From assembly GCF_001186155.3 (NCBI RefSeq), contig NZ_CP016540.2, positions 3,140,001 to 3,204,000 on the forward strand: a stretch of 64,000 bases of DNA. Reading direction: 5' to 3'. Origin of the DNA: Planococcus versutus (GTDB lineage: Bacteria > Bacillota > Bacilli > Bacillales_A > Planococcaceae). The translations under genes were made by a program, and so were the position numbers. The notes below the pieces were generated by a model. That model worked only from the letters and a program-made list of their open reading frames with translations, was not told the DNA's origin and did no database searches. Position 1 is the first letter of the stretch, and each line of letters starts with the position of its first letter. Below are positions 7,890 through 15,417 of this stretch, piece after piece.

Positions 7890-8383
7890 GACCAAAGGTC
7901 CCCTCCGATTTCAATACGCAATTTTTTCAATGCACTATACAGTCTGGATTTGACCGTATTAACATTTTGTTCGGTTATTTCTGCTATGGTATCGATTTTT
8001 AAATCCTCAAAAAACCGGAGAATAATTACTGTTTTGTCTTCTGGAGAAAGCTGTTCAATGGCTTCTTGTATATCCATATCATGTAATTCATTTTCTAAAT
8101 GAGGCAAATGGATTTTCAACAGCTCATCATCCATCACCGTTGATCGTTTATTTTTTCGAATAAAATCAATCGATGTGTTAATAACAATTCGGTAAAACCA
8201 GGTTTTCAATAAATTGATGTCGTCTAGGCGGTCAATCGAGTTGAGCGCTTTCAAAATAGCATCTTGCACAATATCGAGTGCTGTATCTTTGTTTCTTACA
8301 TAGCTATAAGCAAGTCGGTAATGCGATTCTCGATTTTCAATTATAAATTTCTCTATGAGTTTAAATTTTTCTGCTTTTGTCAT
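7886..8383 (-). CDS. sigV: ECF RNA polymerase sigma factor, SigV-like
   Basis: A 165-residue group-IV sigma factor with region 2 (HYRLAYSYVRNKDTALDIVQD, then LKTWFYRIVINTSIDFIRK) and region 4 (LSPEDKTVIILRFFEDLKIDTIAEI and VNTVKSRLYSALKKL). The adjacent RsiV-like anti-sigma factor and downstream pdaC point to the lysozyme-responsive SigV group. Translation most likely starts at the ATG at 8383 behind AAAGGTGA; the frame is open to 8416 but that start lacks a ribosome binding site. An ECF-type promoter at 8441-8467 suggests positive autoregulation. Confidence 0.85.
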   Translation of the reverse strand: MTKAEKFKLIEKFIIENRESHYRLAYSYVRNKDTALDIVQDAILKALNSIDRLDDINLLKTWFYRIVINTSIDFIRKNKRSTVMDDELLKIHLPHLENELHDMDIQEAIEQLSPEDKTVIILRFFEDLKIDTIAEITEQNVNTVKSRLYSALKKLRIEIGGDLWS

Positions 8384-8440
8384 GACAAAGTTTTCACCTT
8401 TTCTAATTTCCAACATGTCGCGTACACGTTCTTATTATTT

Positions 8441-8467
8441 GACGGATTAGACGATCAAAAAGTTTGA
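8441..8467 (-). promoter_or_regulatory. ECF-sigma-type autoregulatory promoter of sigV-rsiV
   Basis: Minus-strand TCAAAC (8462-8467) and CGTC (8441-8444) are 17 nt apart, fitting ECF promoter geometry. It is followed by an AT-rich start region and lies about 57 nt before the sigV ATG. The same elements and spacing precede pdaC. Confidence 0.7.
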
Positions 8468-8559
8468 ATCATTTTTTTTCTTACTAGAAGATATTTGTTT
8501 GTATATTGGCAACTCTTTTATACAATCCTCTATTTTACGCTCTTATTTGTAGACAGAGT

Positions 8560-8584
8560 AAAAAAAGCCCTTAAAGGACTTTTT
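8560..8584 (-). terminator. Intrinsic terminator after the 80-residue small-protein gene
   Basis: Minus strand AAAAAGtCC/GGgCTTTTT stem with a TTTAA loop and a T-run. It lies about 90 nt downstream of the gene at 8673-8915. Confidence 0.65.
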
Positions 8585-8672
8585 CAAATTTAGATCTCAT
8601 AATTTAGTTGTATTCTTTATTTTACTTTTTCTATTATCAGCAAGAAGAAAAAGTCGACAGGTATAGAATTGT

Positions 8673-8915
8673 TTAAAGGTCACCTGATTTTTGTTGCAAT
8701 CTATTGTAATATTGCACACTTGTTAAAGCACCTTCTTCTACCATGTCAGAATCGTCTATATCAGATGGCTTTCCTAAGTTTTTCACATACGGCGTTTTTA
8801 AATCTTTCATGTCGATATCGAAGGCTTTTGCTTTTTTCTGCTTTTTACTTTTTGCAAGGTATACTGTTCCTGCAGCGAGTCCTGCAAGCCCCAATACTTT
8901 TGTCTTTTTCTTCAT
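8673..8915 (-). CDS. Small basic protein of unknown function
   Basis: An 80-residue protein that I do not recognise. A short hydrophobic stretch near the N terminus (VLGLAGLAAGTVYLA) is followed by a Lys-rich segment (KSKKQKKAKA) and an acidic, polar C-terminal half. It could be a small membrane-associated protein with one N-terminal segment. The ATG at 8915 is behind AAAGGAAG; a TTG three codons upstream is possible. It lies between a 33-residue gene and the sigV operon, same strand, with its own terminator downstream. Confidence 0.6.
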   Translation of the reverse strand: MKKKTKVLGLAGLAAGTVYLAKSKKQKKAKAFDIDMKDLKTPYVKNLGKPSDIDDSDMVEEGALTSVQYYNRLQQKSGDL

Positions 8916-8957
8916 TCCATTCAACTTCCTTTCATTATTTTTTAACTAAAAGAAGCC

Positions 8958-8973
8958 GTAGTTAATTAACTAC
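8958..8973. repeat. 16-bp perfect palindrome at the end of the 33-residue gene
   Basis: GTAGTTAATTAACTAC spans the stop codon of the small gene at 8966-9067. On the minus strand it is followed by GGCTTCTTTTAG. It could be a weak terminator or a processing hairpin. Confidence 0.5.
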
Positions 8974-9067
8974 CGCCTCCATGCATCTTCATATAATAAA
9001 TGTCTACATCTGTTTTTTCGTATTTTTTATAAGCCTTGTGTAAGTTCTTGTGTTTTGTCCCGTTCAT
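8966..9067 (-). CDS. 33-residue small protein, unknown function
   Basis: A short reading frame with a strong start: AAGGTGG is 8 nt before the ATG at 9067. The peptide is basic and aromatic-rich, beginning MNGTKHKNLHKAYKKYEK and ending YYMKMHGGGS. It has no membrane segment or recognisable domain. The good ribosome binding site, the isolated position and the same-strand neighbour support a real gene, but there is no homology evidence here. Confidence 0.5.
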   Translation of the reverse strand: MNGTKHKNLHKAYKKYEKTDVDIYYMKMHGGGS

Positions 9068-9198
9068 TTTTTCAACCACCTTTTTCTAGTGAAGTTGCAT
9101 TAAATGTAAAGTTAAAAACATGACTTACTACTAACATAATACATTCAGGAGAGGTTTACAATCGATTTTCAGCCTTCTAAAAGAAATATTCAGTCAAT

Positions 9199-10098
9199 TC
9201 ATTGCTTTTCGATGGTGCGAAAAGATTTTGTTCGTAAAGAGATTAGAATTCCAGTAATGATAATCAATCCACCTATAAGCTGTGGTGCACTGATGATCTG
9301 TTTCAATAAAATATAACTGAAGATCATGGCTATAAAAGGCTCTAAATTTAATAGGAGCGAAATATTTGATGCTCCTGCCTCTCGAATAATCCCGTTCCAT
9401 AAATACGTACATAAGCCGTGCATAATAACTGCCGTAATGATTAGCAAGACACAATATTTCCATTCCACATTCAGCGCTGAAGGAAAAGATTTCCACGAAA
9501 CAAACGGCAACAACCCAATCATTCCGATTAAGTTGGTATACCACGTTATCGCGCCAACACTCATTGTTTTAGACATATGTTGAACGAGTAAGATAAATAT
9601 AGAAAACGATAACATCGTCCCTCCGATAAGTAACTCGCCTAGCCCAATTGATGGTACAAACCATGTACCTTGTGTAATGACGAGCCAAACACCAGATAAA
9701 CCTACTAAAGCGCCTACCCAAAACATTAATTGCTTTTTCTCTTTTAAATAGTAAGCAGATAATGCGACCGTTACGATAGGCGAAAGCGCTAAAATAAGCG
9801 AAGCTGTTACAGGTTCTGTGTACTGTAAGCTAGCGTAAAAGCTCCATTGATTAAATGAAACTCCGATTAATCCTCCTGCAATCAGGAGCAGCCATCCTTT
9901 TTTATCAAACCTCGTCCCACGCACTTGCTGATGTGTTACGGTATACAAGAACATTAAAATAAATACTAAGCGAATAACTGCAATGATTCCAGGGTCAAAT
10001 TGCTTTACCAAGATCGATCCAAAAACGAAGTTACTGCCCCACGCTGTTACACAAAATATACCGATTAAATACAATTTCAATTGACTATTTATGTTCAT
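9199..10098 (-). CDS. EamA-family DMT transporter (10 TM)
   Basis: A 299-residue integral membrane protein with two EamA repeats, roughly residues 8-140 and 155-290, each with about five membrane segments. Typical motifs include CVTAWGSNFVFG in the first helix and NISLLLNLEPFIAMIFSYILL near the end of repeat two. Family members export amino acids or other metabolites; substrate not predictable. The frame is open ten codons further upstream, but GGTGGGTG directly before ATG 10098 decides the start. Separated from panB by a terminator. Confidence 0.85.
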   Translation of the reverse strand: MNINSQLKLYLIGIFCVTAWGSNFVFGSILVKQFDPGIIAVIRLVFILMFLYTVTHQQVRGTRFDKKGWLLLIAGGLIGVSFNQWSFYASLQYTEPVTASLILALSPIVTVALSAYYLKEKKQLMFWVGALVGLSGVWLVITQGTWFVPSIGLGELLIGGTMLSFSIFILLVQHMSKTMSVGAITWYTNLIGMIGLLPFVSWKSFPSALNVEWKYCVLLIITAVIMHGLCTYLWNGIIREAGASNISLLLNLEPFIAMIFSYILLKQIISAPQLIGGLIIITGILISLRTKSFRTIEKQ

Positions 10099-10190
10099 CA
10101 CCCACCATCTAAAAAGGCATAGTTGCATTCAACTACCCATTTTCTATTATATAGGGAGTGTTGTAGGGTTACAATTTCGCTTTCGATGAC

Positions 10191-10221
10191 AAAAAAACTG
10201 GCATCTTTTTCAAGATACCAG
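10191..10221 (-). terminator. Intrinsic terminator after panB
   Basis: Minus strand CTGGtATCTT/AAGATgCCAG hairpin followed by TTTTTTT, 16 nt after the panB stop. Confidence 0.85.
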
Positions 10222-10236
10222 GCTCTGTCTTATTAC

Positions 10237-11073
10237 TTATTCTTTTCCACCATATAATTGCTTTAGCTCTTCTTCTTTCATCGTAAAACGATGTTCTTCT
10301 GCAGGAAATGCGCCTGATTTCACTTCATTTACATACGCCATCAAGCCGTTTTTCATACTTTCTCCTGTTTCAGCGTAGGAGCGAACAAATTTCGGCAAAT
10401 GGTGGGAGCCATATTTAAGCGTATCGTGGTATACCAACACTTGGCCGTCTGTTTCGCTGCCCGCTCCAATGCCAATAACAGGTATTGTGAGCGCCGCAGT
10501 TACTTTTTCAGCTAGTTGATAAGGAATGCATTCAAGCACAAGCATACATGCGCCTGCTGCTTCACAAGCGAGAGCATCGTCGATTAGTTTTTGTGCCGCA
10601 TCTGCGGTTTTCCCTTGCACTTTATAGCCACCGAGAACACCTGCCGATTGAGGCAACAATCCGAGATGCGCGACAACTGGAATGCCGGTATGAGTTAGTA
10701 ATTTGATGGCATCTAAAACACTATCTGCGCCTTCCACTTTGACTGCTTCCGCTCCAGTTTCTTGAAAAATCTGGACGGCGTTATCGAGTATGCGCTGTTC
10801 ACTTCCGTGAAACGAAGCAAACGGCATATCTATAACTAAAAAGGTATCGGGTGCTCCGCGTCGAGCCGCTTTTCCGTGATGAATCATGTCGTTAATTGTG
10901 ACTTTAACTGTCGAATCGTACCCAAGAACCACCATTCCTAGAGAATCTCCAACTAAAATAACATCCACTCCAGCTTCCTCAGCAAGCTTGGCTGACGGAT
11001 AATCATAAGCTGTAAGCATGGCGATTTTTTCATTTTGTGTTTTCATTTTGATAAGTGAAGCTGTATTCTTCAT
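10237..11073 (-). CDS. panB: 3-methyl-2-oxobutanoate hydroxymethyltransferase (ketopantoate hydroxymethyltransferase)
   Basis: A 278-residue PanB that transfers a hydroxymethyl group from 5,10-methylene-THF to ketoisovalerate, the first step of pantothenate synthesis. Family signatures are complete: [38 protein letters not shown] with metal-binding Asp, [24 protein letters not shown] and the VIGIGAG loop. The frame is open far upstream to 11301, but AAAGGAGAG is 7 nt before ATG 11073 and the extra region is the structured leader. panC and panD are not adjacent; the gene appears monocistronic. Confidence 0.96.
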   Translation of the reverse strand: MKNTASLIKMKTQNEKIAMLTAYDYPSAKLAEEAGVDVILVGDSLGMVVLGYDSTVKVTINDMIHHGKAARRGAPDTFLVIDMPFASFHGSEQRILDNAVQIFQETGAEAVKVEGADSVLDAIKLLTHTGIPVVAHLGLLPQSAGVLGGYKVQGKTADAAQKLIDDALACEAAGACMLVLECIPYQLAEKVTAALTIPVIGIGAGSETDGQVLVYHDTLKYGSHHLPKFVRSYAETGESMKNGLMAYVNEVKSGAFPAEEHRFTMKEEELKQLYGGKE

Positions 11074-11099
11074 TTTTCTCTCTCCTTTTGGGAGGGAAA

Positions 11100-11275
11100 C
11101 CAAAAATAAAGCCCATCTCTCCAACTTTGGACAGACGGGCAGGAAGTTTATCGTAGGTTTTCTCCGTCCCTGTCGATTTAAGATCAAGGCAGAACTATGC
11201 AGTTGTTGAGTATTTTTATAGGTGCAGTTCAGCAATGATACTGCCCTTAATGTCACTATAGCAGAAGTATGTGTG
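11100..11275 (-). promoter_or_regulatory. Structured panB leader with terminator/antiterminator; possible pan-type element
   Basis: On the minus strand the leader forms a strong hairpin (11111-11140; GCCCGTCTGTCC pairs with GGAGAGATGGGC, one mismatch) followed by TTTATTTTT, an intrinsic terminator 38 nt before panB. An upstream segment at 11164-11174 (GACAGGGACGG) can pair with CCGTCTGTC at 11130-11138, which would break the terminator. Farther upstream, GGCAGT and ACTGC elements can form another stem-loop, and AAGGGCAG can pair with CTGCCTT. The pan RNA motif is reported upstream of panB in Firmicutes; identity with it is plausible but unverified. Confidence 0.6.
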
Positions 11276-11314
11276 TTGGAACATGGTTTGTGTTTACTCA
11301 TAGAGAGCTTGAAG

Positions 11315-12019
11315 CTAAGGATTCAGAAGATTTCGCTCCCCCAAGTACTCAACCATCAATTCCTTTTCTCCACCTTTATACACGCGGTACGCTTTAGCTG
11401 CAGGTCTTGAGCTAACAATCTTTTTGATGTCGTGGTCAATATAATGAATTGCTGCTCCATCATCTGCTGCGATACCGGATTGCAATGCTCCTCGGTCCAC
11501 AAACTGACGATAGGTCGGTCTTCTTTCAGCTTCGCCGTCGTAATGCGGACAATGACTTCCTGGTAAAAAGCCGAGCGCATCGAGTGGTTCTAATTTGTCG
11601 CCGTAAGAATCCGTAACGCCTTGTTCATACCAGCAAATCGATCCTGCACTAAGTCCCGCAAGAATGACTCCTTGCTCCCAGGCCTTTCTCAACAATCGAT
11701 CCAGTTTCCACTCTTTCCAAAGCACCAATAAGTTTTTGGTATTGCCGCCGCCAACATAAATGATGTCTTGCTGTAATACAAACGCTTCTATGTTTCGTGT
11801 ATGTGGTTTGAATAATGATAAATGACTTGGCTCGCAGTCTTGCTGATTGAAGAAATCATAAAATTTGTCAATATAACTATCTGCATCTCCACTCGCTGTC
11901 GGGATAAAACAGATTTTTGGCCGAGCTTTGTTTGCTTGTTTCAATATGTAGTGATCGAGTAGCGGATTATCTGGTTCCATGGAGAATCCACCGCCTCCCA
12001 TCGCGATAATTTGACGCAT
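11315..12019 (-). CDS. Peptidase E-like protein (family S51)
   Basis: A 234-residue protein of serine peptidase family S51. The nucleophile elbow GLSAGSICW (about 131-139) has the catalytic Ser, and [13 protein letters not shown] (about 84-96) is the second conserved loop. Family members include dipeptidase E (Asp-X) and cyanophycinase; which reaction applies here is open. A GTG three codons upstream overlaps the ribosome binding site, so ATG 12019, with GAGGTG six nt before it, is the start. Upstream and divergent lies the nucleotidyltransferase gene. Confidence 0.88.
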   Translation of the reverse strand: MRQIIAMGGGGFSMEPDNPLLDHYILKQANKARPKICFIPTASGDADSYIDKFYDFFNQQDCEPSHLSLFKPHTRNIEAFVLQQDIIYVGGGNTKNLLVLWKEWKLDRLLRKAWEQGVILAGLSAGSICWYEQGVTDSYGDKLEPLDALGFLPGSHCPHYDGEAERRPTYRQFVDRGALQSGIAADDGAAIHYIDHDIKKIVSSRPAAKAYRVYKGGEKELMVEYLGERNLLNP

Positions 12020-12041
12020 GTAAAACACCTCTTTTTTTGAA

Positions 12042-12070
12042 TTGGAATTTTTATCCTCTTCTGATATAAT
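12042..12070 (+). promoter_or_regulatory. Sigma-A promoter of the nucleotidyltransferase gene
   Basis: TTGGAA (12042-12047), 17-nt spacer, TATAAT (12065-12070); GGAGGA and the ATG at 12101 follow. Confidence 0.75.
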
Positions 12071-12100
12071 ATAAAAATTCAGTTATTGGAGGAATCACCT

Positions 12101-12868
12101 ATGCTTATTCAAGAAATTGCAGTCGAAGAAATCACAACGAGTTTAATCACTAGTCCCCATGTAAGGGCTATTTTCTTGAAAGGTTCTATGGGCAGAAATG
12201 AACACGATGAACATTCAGACATCGATCTTTATTGCTTAGTCCATCAAGAACAAGAAGAACTGTTTCTGAAACAGCGACTCTCTCACTTAGAAGCTTATCG
12301 ACCGGTGTTGTTTCAAGATGATATCTTCATTATTGCGCCTCAACTAATCGCGGTTTTTGATAATTTATTACACATCGATTTGTTTACCGTGACCGTTGAA
12401 TCGTTTACTACGAAGGATTTTTTCAAAGTGTTATACGATCCCGAAAACTTGCTCGATCAATTTGTGGAATCGCAAAATCTCGAGCTTAGCAAAGAAGAAT
12501 ATACAGATCATGTTATTGATGTTGCGTGGTTTTTATTTCAATACCGCAAAGCGGGTGGTAGAGGAAATGGCGTTTGGGCAGCGAAAATGCTATCTCATGT
12601 ACTTGAGCATTTAGCCCGTGTTTTGTTATACCGATATGCCCCTCACCGCGCTCAATTAGGATTAAAAACAATCAGTCAATCGCTACCAAAGGCTGTGTTT
12701 TTAGAAGTAGAGTCTATATCTAATTTCATGACGCCTGAAAACCATGCACAAGCTGCTTTTCAAATACGGCAATTAGTTGCTAAGGAAGCTAGTTGGATCG
12801 ATGAACATGTTGAAGAGCGCAAAACGATGATGCCGCTAATGACGGCGATGCTCAACGAGTCCTGCTAA
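12101..12868 (+). CDS. Nucleotidyltransferase domain protein
   Basis: A 255-residue protein with a Pol-beta-type nucleotidyltransferase N-terminal domain. FLKGSMGRNEHDEHSDIDLY carries the GS...D-x-D motif for metal/NTP binding, and LLHIDLFTVT could hold the third acidic residue. The C-terminal half is helical (about 140-250), resembling the regions found in aminoglycoside or lincosamide nucleotidyltransferases, but the substrate cannot be assigned. GGAGGA is 8 nt before the ATG at 12101; an in-frame TTG at 12086 precedes the ribosome binding site and is rejected. Its end nearly meets the convergent GNAT gene (4-nt gap). Confidence 0.8.
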   Translation: MLIQEIAVEEITTSLITSPHVRAIFLKGSMGRNEHDEHSDIDLYCLVHQEQEELFLKQRLSHLEAYRPVLFQDDIFIIAPQLIAVFDNLLHIDLFTVTVESFTTKDFFKVLYDPENLLDQFVESQNLELSKEEYTDHVIDVAWFLFQYRKAGGRGNGVWAAKMLSHVLEHLARVLLYRYAPHRAQLGLKTISQSLPKAVFLEVESISNFMTPENHAQAAFQIRQLVAKEASWIDEHVEERKTMMPLMTAMLNESC

Positions 12869-12872
12869 GGCT

Positions 12873-13424
12873 TTACTCAAGGTTTTCTAGCCATTCGGTT
12901 TTTAATAAAGAAAAAATATAAGCATCATGAGACTGATTTCGCTGGTGCAAATAGCCACGGAGGCGGCCTTCTAATATAAAGCCAAGCTTTTCCAATAATT
13001 GGTTTGATGCTGTGTTTTCTGGAAAAGTCACAGCTCCTATACGGTGTAAATCCAGTTCAGAAAAAGCGTAGTTTAATACGGCTTGATTCGCTTCTTGTGT
13101 ATAGTATTGATGCCAATAATCCGGATGAAGCTCGTATCCAACTTCCGCTTTTTTTGCTTTTACATTTAAATTATTTAACCCGATCGTCCCAATAAACTCA
13201 TTGTTTTCTTTCAAGCGTATCGCCCACCGCATCCCACGATTTGCGATTAAAACGGCTTCAAACGACCGAATGATTTCAACGGCTTCTTCAGGATCAGTCA
13301 AACTATCCATCCCGTAATACTCGGTTACACTATCGCGCGACATAATATCAAAAAAGCGGGGTGCATCACTTTCTTCGACTTTCGTTAACGTTAATCGTTT
13401 GGTGGTCAGTGTTGAAAGTTCCAT
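12873..13424 (-). CDS. GNAT acetyltransferase, RimJ/RimL type
   Basis: A 183-residue Acetyltransf_3-type GNAT: TLTTKRLTLTKVEESDAPRFF at the N terminus, IGTIGLNNLN on the central strand, YYTQEANQAVLNYAFSELDLHRI in the acetyl-CoA region and NTASNQLLEKLGF near the end. Relatives acetylate ribosomal protein N termini or amino-sugars; target unknown. The loop normally reading RG.G is replaced by HQYYTQEA, common in this subgroup. ATG 13424 has GAGG at 8 nt; upstream extension overlaps the next gene. Paralogous to the neighbouring gene at 13445-13984, and probably cotranscribed (20-nt gap). Confidence 0.85.
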   Translation of the reverse strand: MELSTLTTKRLTLTKVEESDAPRFFDIMSRDSVTEYYGMDSLTDPEEAVEIIRSFEAVLIANRGMRWAIRLKENNEFIGTIGLNNLNVKAKKAEVGYELHPDYWHQYYTQEANQAVLNYAFSELDLHRIGAVTFPENTASNQLLEKLGFILEGRLRGYLHQRNQSHDAYIFSLLKTEWLENLE

Positions 13425-13444
13425 CGTTCTACCTCTTTTCGATT

Positions 13445-13984
13445 TCACAAATCTCGTGGATTGATGATCGCCAGTATTTGGTGGTCCTGCCATTTGCCAT
13501 TGATTTCAACATTTTTCGAAGCAATGCCTTCCCGATGAAAACCGGCTTTTTCCAGCACGCGAATAGAAGCTTCATTTCCTGGCATAACGCCTGCTTCGAT
13601 CCGGTGTAGCGCTAGCTTTTTAAAAGCGTATGCCACGGTTAACTCGATTGCCTCTGTCATATAGCCCCTATTGTTATAGATTTTGTCTAGTGCGTATCCC
13701 AATATCGCGCTTTGCATTGGCCCCCTAATGACTTGTACTAAGCTAATCGTTCCGACCAACAAATCGGATTCATTCTCAAAAATTCCAAAGCTATACGATA
13801 GATCATCTTCTTTTTGATCAGCGTAAATTTCAATAAGCTCTTGTTGCATCTCAAGTGTATAAAAGTCCGAATAACGCGTCACCGAATAGGTTTCAAAAAA
13901 GTCACGATTTGCTATTTCTAGTTTCAGTTTTTGCGCAGCATCTCTTGGCTGAAAAAAACGAATATGCACTTTTCTACCTTTCAC
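13445..13984 (-). CDS. GNAT acetyltransferase, RimJ/RimL type
   Basis: A 179-residue GNAT protein similar in layout to the downstream gene. IGIFE/LVGTISLVQVI forms the core strand, NNRGYMTEAIELTVAYAFKKLALHRIEA the CoA-binding loop and helix, and NEASIRVLEKAGFHREG the family C-terminal motif. Target unknown. The start is GTG with AGGAGGG about 7 nt upstream. The parS-like palindrome lies 18-33 nt upstream of this start. Confidence 0.85.
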   Translation of the reverse strand: MKGRKVHIRFFQPRDAAQKLKLEIANRDFFETYSVTRYSDFYTLEMQQELIEIYADQKEDDLSYSFGIFENESDLLVGTISLVQVIRGPMQSAILGYALDKIYNNRGYMTEAIELTVAYAFKKLALHRIEAGVMPGNEASIRVLEKAGFHREGIASKNVEINGKWQDHQILAIINPRDL

Positions 13985-14001
13985 TGAAGACCCTCCTCTA
14001 A

Positions 14002-14017
14002 AGTTTCACGTGAAACA
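14002..14017. other. parS: parS-like Spo0J/ParB binding site
   Basis: AGTTTCACGTGAAACA contains the 14-bp perfect palindrome GTTTCACGTGAAAC and matches the B. subtilis parS consensus TGTTNCACGTGAAACA at all but the first base. It is intergenic, 18 nt upstream of the GNAT gene start. ParB nucleates here to load SMC and partition the origin region; such sites cluster near oriC in Firmicutes (established). Confidence 0.85.
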
Positions 14018-14075
14018 ACTTTATTCTTGTATGGTTTTTGAGAATCTTGATAGTATGTCAAAAATCATTACTCTT

Positions 14076-14234
14076 CTAATTCATTCGTTTACTTTCCTTC
14101 AATAACGCAATGATTTCATTGTTTTGCTCAATTTGTTTCTCAGAATTTAGACGAATTTGCCGAATCCATCTAAATGCAAATGCCATAATAAAAATAGGGA
14201 TTAGGATAAAGAGTGTTCCAATGATGTCGCCCAT
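14076..14234 (-). CDS. Small single-pass membrane protein, DUF4083-like
   Basis: A 52-residue protein: one N-terminal membrane helix (about 4-24, IIGTLFILIPIFIMAFAFRW) followed by a charged helix ending NNEIIALLKESK, the pattern of DUF4083 proteins. Function unknown. GGAGGTAACAAG immediately precedes ATG 14234, rejecting the longer open frame. It lies 19 nt after the DUF4181-like gene on the same strand and is probably cotranscribed with it. Confidence 0.7.
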   Translation of the reverse strand: MGDIIGTLFILIPIFIMAFAFRWIRQIRLNSEKQIEQNNEIIALLKESKRMN

Positions 14235-14253
14235 CTTGTTACCTCCTTCCTTT

Positions 14254-14727
14254 TTAAAAACCTGGTGATAAAATCCACAACAGCGCCAGAACAACAGCAC
14301 CTGCTAATCCCATGACTGATATTGTGTATAAGTATTCATTGGGGTTTGCTGCATATTTTCGTTCAAATCCTATTTGAACCAATATCGGTAAAATCATAAA
14401 GACTGAACATACAAGAAATAGCGGTGTACTCATGGAAAGATCTGTATTCCAAAGGATAAGTAGGATTGTTATTAATACAATACTTGATACTATGCTTACA
14501 ATTCTGTCCCATTTTTTGTGTAAATCATTTACGTATTTATCTTTAACAGGTTTCTCTTTTTCATCCCCACTGATTCTTTTTAACAAGCTATTCGTTAAAA
14601 AAATAACTGCTATGCTGCCACCTACAAAAAGAATAAAACGGAATGCCATTTCACTTTCTGAAACTCCGTCTCCAACTAATATAGGAATGCTCTCTCTCAT
14701 GCTCATCACATCGAAATCCACCCGCAT
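14254..14727 (-). CDS. DUF4181-like membrane protein
   Basis: A 157-residue protein with about four membrane helices (around 30-47, 75-92, 98-116, 134-153). The segments LLKRISGDEKEK...NDLHKKWDRI and GFERKYAANPNEYLYTI match the DUF4181 pattern and correspond closely to the gene at 14956-15381, its paralogue. Function unknown. AAGGGGG precedes the ATG at 14727 by 4-5 nt. A duplicated upstream element begins about 38 nt before the start. Confidence 0.7.
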   Translation of the reverse strand: MRVDFDVMSMRESIPILVGDGVSESEMAFRFILFVGGSIAVIFLTNSLLKRISGDEKEKPVKDKYVNDLHKKWDRIVSIVSSIVLITILLILWNTDLSMSTPLFLVCSVFMILPILVQIGFERKYAANPNEYLYTISVMGLAGAVVLALLWILSPGF

Positions 14728-14764
14728 TATACCCCCTTGATTCTGAATAAGTGCTTTATTTCTC

Positions 14765-14852
14765 TTATCGTATCATGTGAGATTGGAAAATTATAGATAT
14801 TTTCAGATAGTTTTATATATTCTGCAAACAAACTCTTTGGAACGCGCGTATT
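14765..14852. repeat. Duplicated upstream element, copy A
   Basis: About 88 bp highly similar to 17082-17180: shared runs include TTATCGTATCATGT and GGAAAATTATAGATATTTT, then a GATAGTT...TAT.TATT segment and a GCGCGTATT end. Copy B has a roughly 9-nt insertion. Both lie about 40 nt upstream of a minus-strand gene start, so they may carry a shared promoter or operator. Confidence 0.7.
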
Positions 14853-14902
14853 TTTGTTTTACCGCGCGCATTCCACTCGCAATCGCTCATAAGCATTACA
14901 GA

Positions 14903-14945
14903 AAACAAAAACACACAAAACCAGTCTCCTAGTTCTGCGTGTGCG
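14903..14945 (-). terminator. Intrinsic terminator after the second DUF4181-like gene
   Basis: Minus strand CACAC...AACtAG-GAGA-CTgGTT...GTGTG hairpin followed by TTTTTGTTTTC, just after the stop at 14956. Confidence 0.75.
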
Positions 14946-14955
14946 TCGTCTTTTG

Positions 14956-15381
14956 TTAGTAGATATTGAGTACAAACGTAATAAAATCTGGAAATAAACT
15001 TACGCCAAAGGTCAGTAAGATAATAACGTTCGTTAAAGCTTCTAAAATAGTAAATAAATAATCATTCGGGTTTTCTGCATGATTTTTTTCGAACCCTGCA
15101 CGCAGCAAAACTTGCGCAATCCCAATGACAACAGTTAGTCCTAATACAACTAGGCTTGCTGTGGGTCCAAACTTAATCACCGCCATCGACGCGCAAAAAA
15201 TAGCGATGCCCGAGCCTATATTTAATATTCTCTCCCACTTTTTATGAAGTTCGTTTATTGGCTCAGCTTTCTTTTTCTCGACACCTAAGACTCTTCTAAG
15301 GAGTAAGTTCATTAGATATATACTCGATCCACTGCCGAGTGCGAATAAGAAAACTTGCCACGCGATTCCATCAAAGAGCAC
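14956..15381 (-). CDS. DUF4181-like membrane protein
   Basis: A 141-residue protein with about four predicted membrane helices. INELHKKWERILNIGSG and GFEKNHAENPNDYLFTI align with the paralogue at 14254-14727. Function unknown for the family. The start is GTG with GGAGG 8 nt upstream. The gene starts 36 nt after the FAD dehydrogenase stop on the same strand, so it could be transcribed with it. Confidence 0.7.
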   Translation of the reverse strand: MLFDGIAWQVFLFALGSGSSIYLMNLLLRRVLGVEKKKAEPINELHKKWERILNIGSGIAIFCASMAVIKFGPTASLVVLGLTVVIGIAQVLLRAGFEKNHAENPNDYLFTILEALTNVIILLTFGVSLFPDFITFVLNIY

Positions 15382-15417
15382 TTGCCGAACCTCCTTTATC
15401 GGCTACTGCCCTTCCTG

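Noticed and set aside
9194..9544. 116-codon minus-strand frame overlapping the DMT transporter
   Set aside because: Same strand, different frame from a well-supported membrane protein; no start site.
11074..11301. N-terminal extension of PanB
   Set aside because: Open frame but no family similarity; the ribosome binding site and PanB homology place the start at 11073, and the region folds as a leader.
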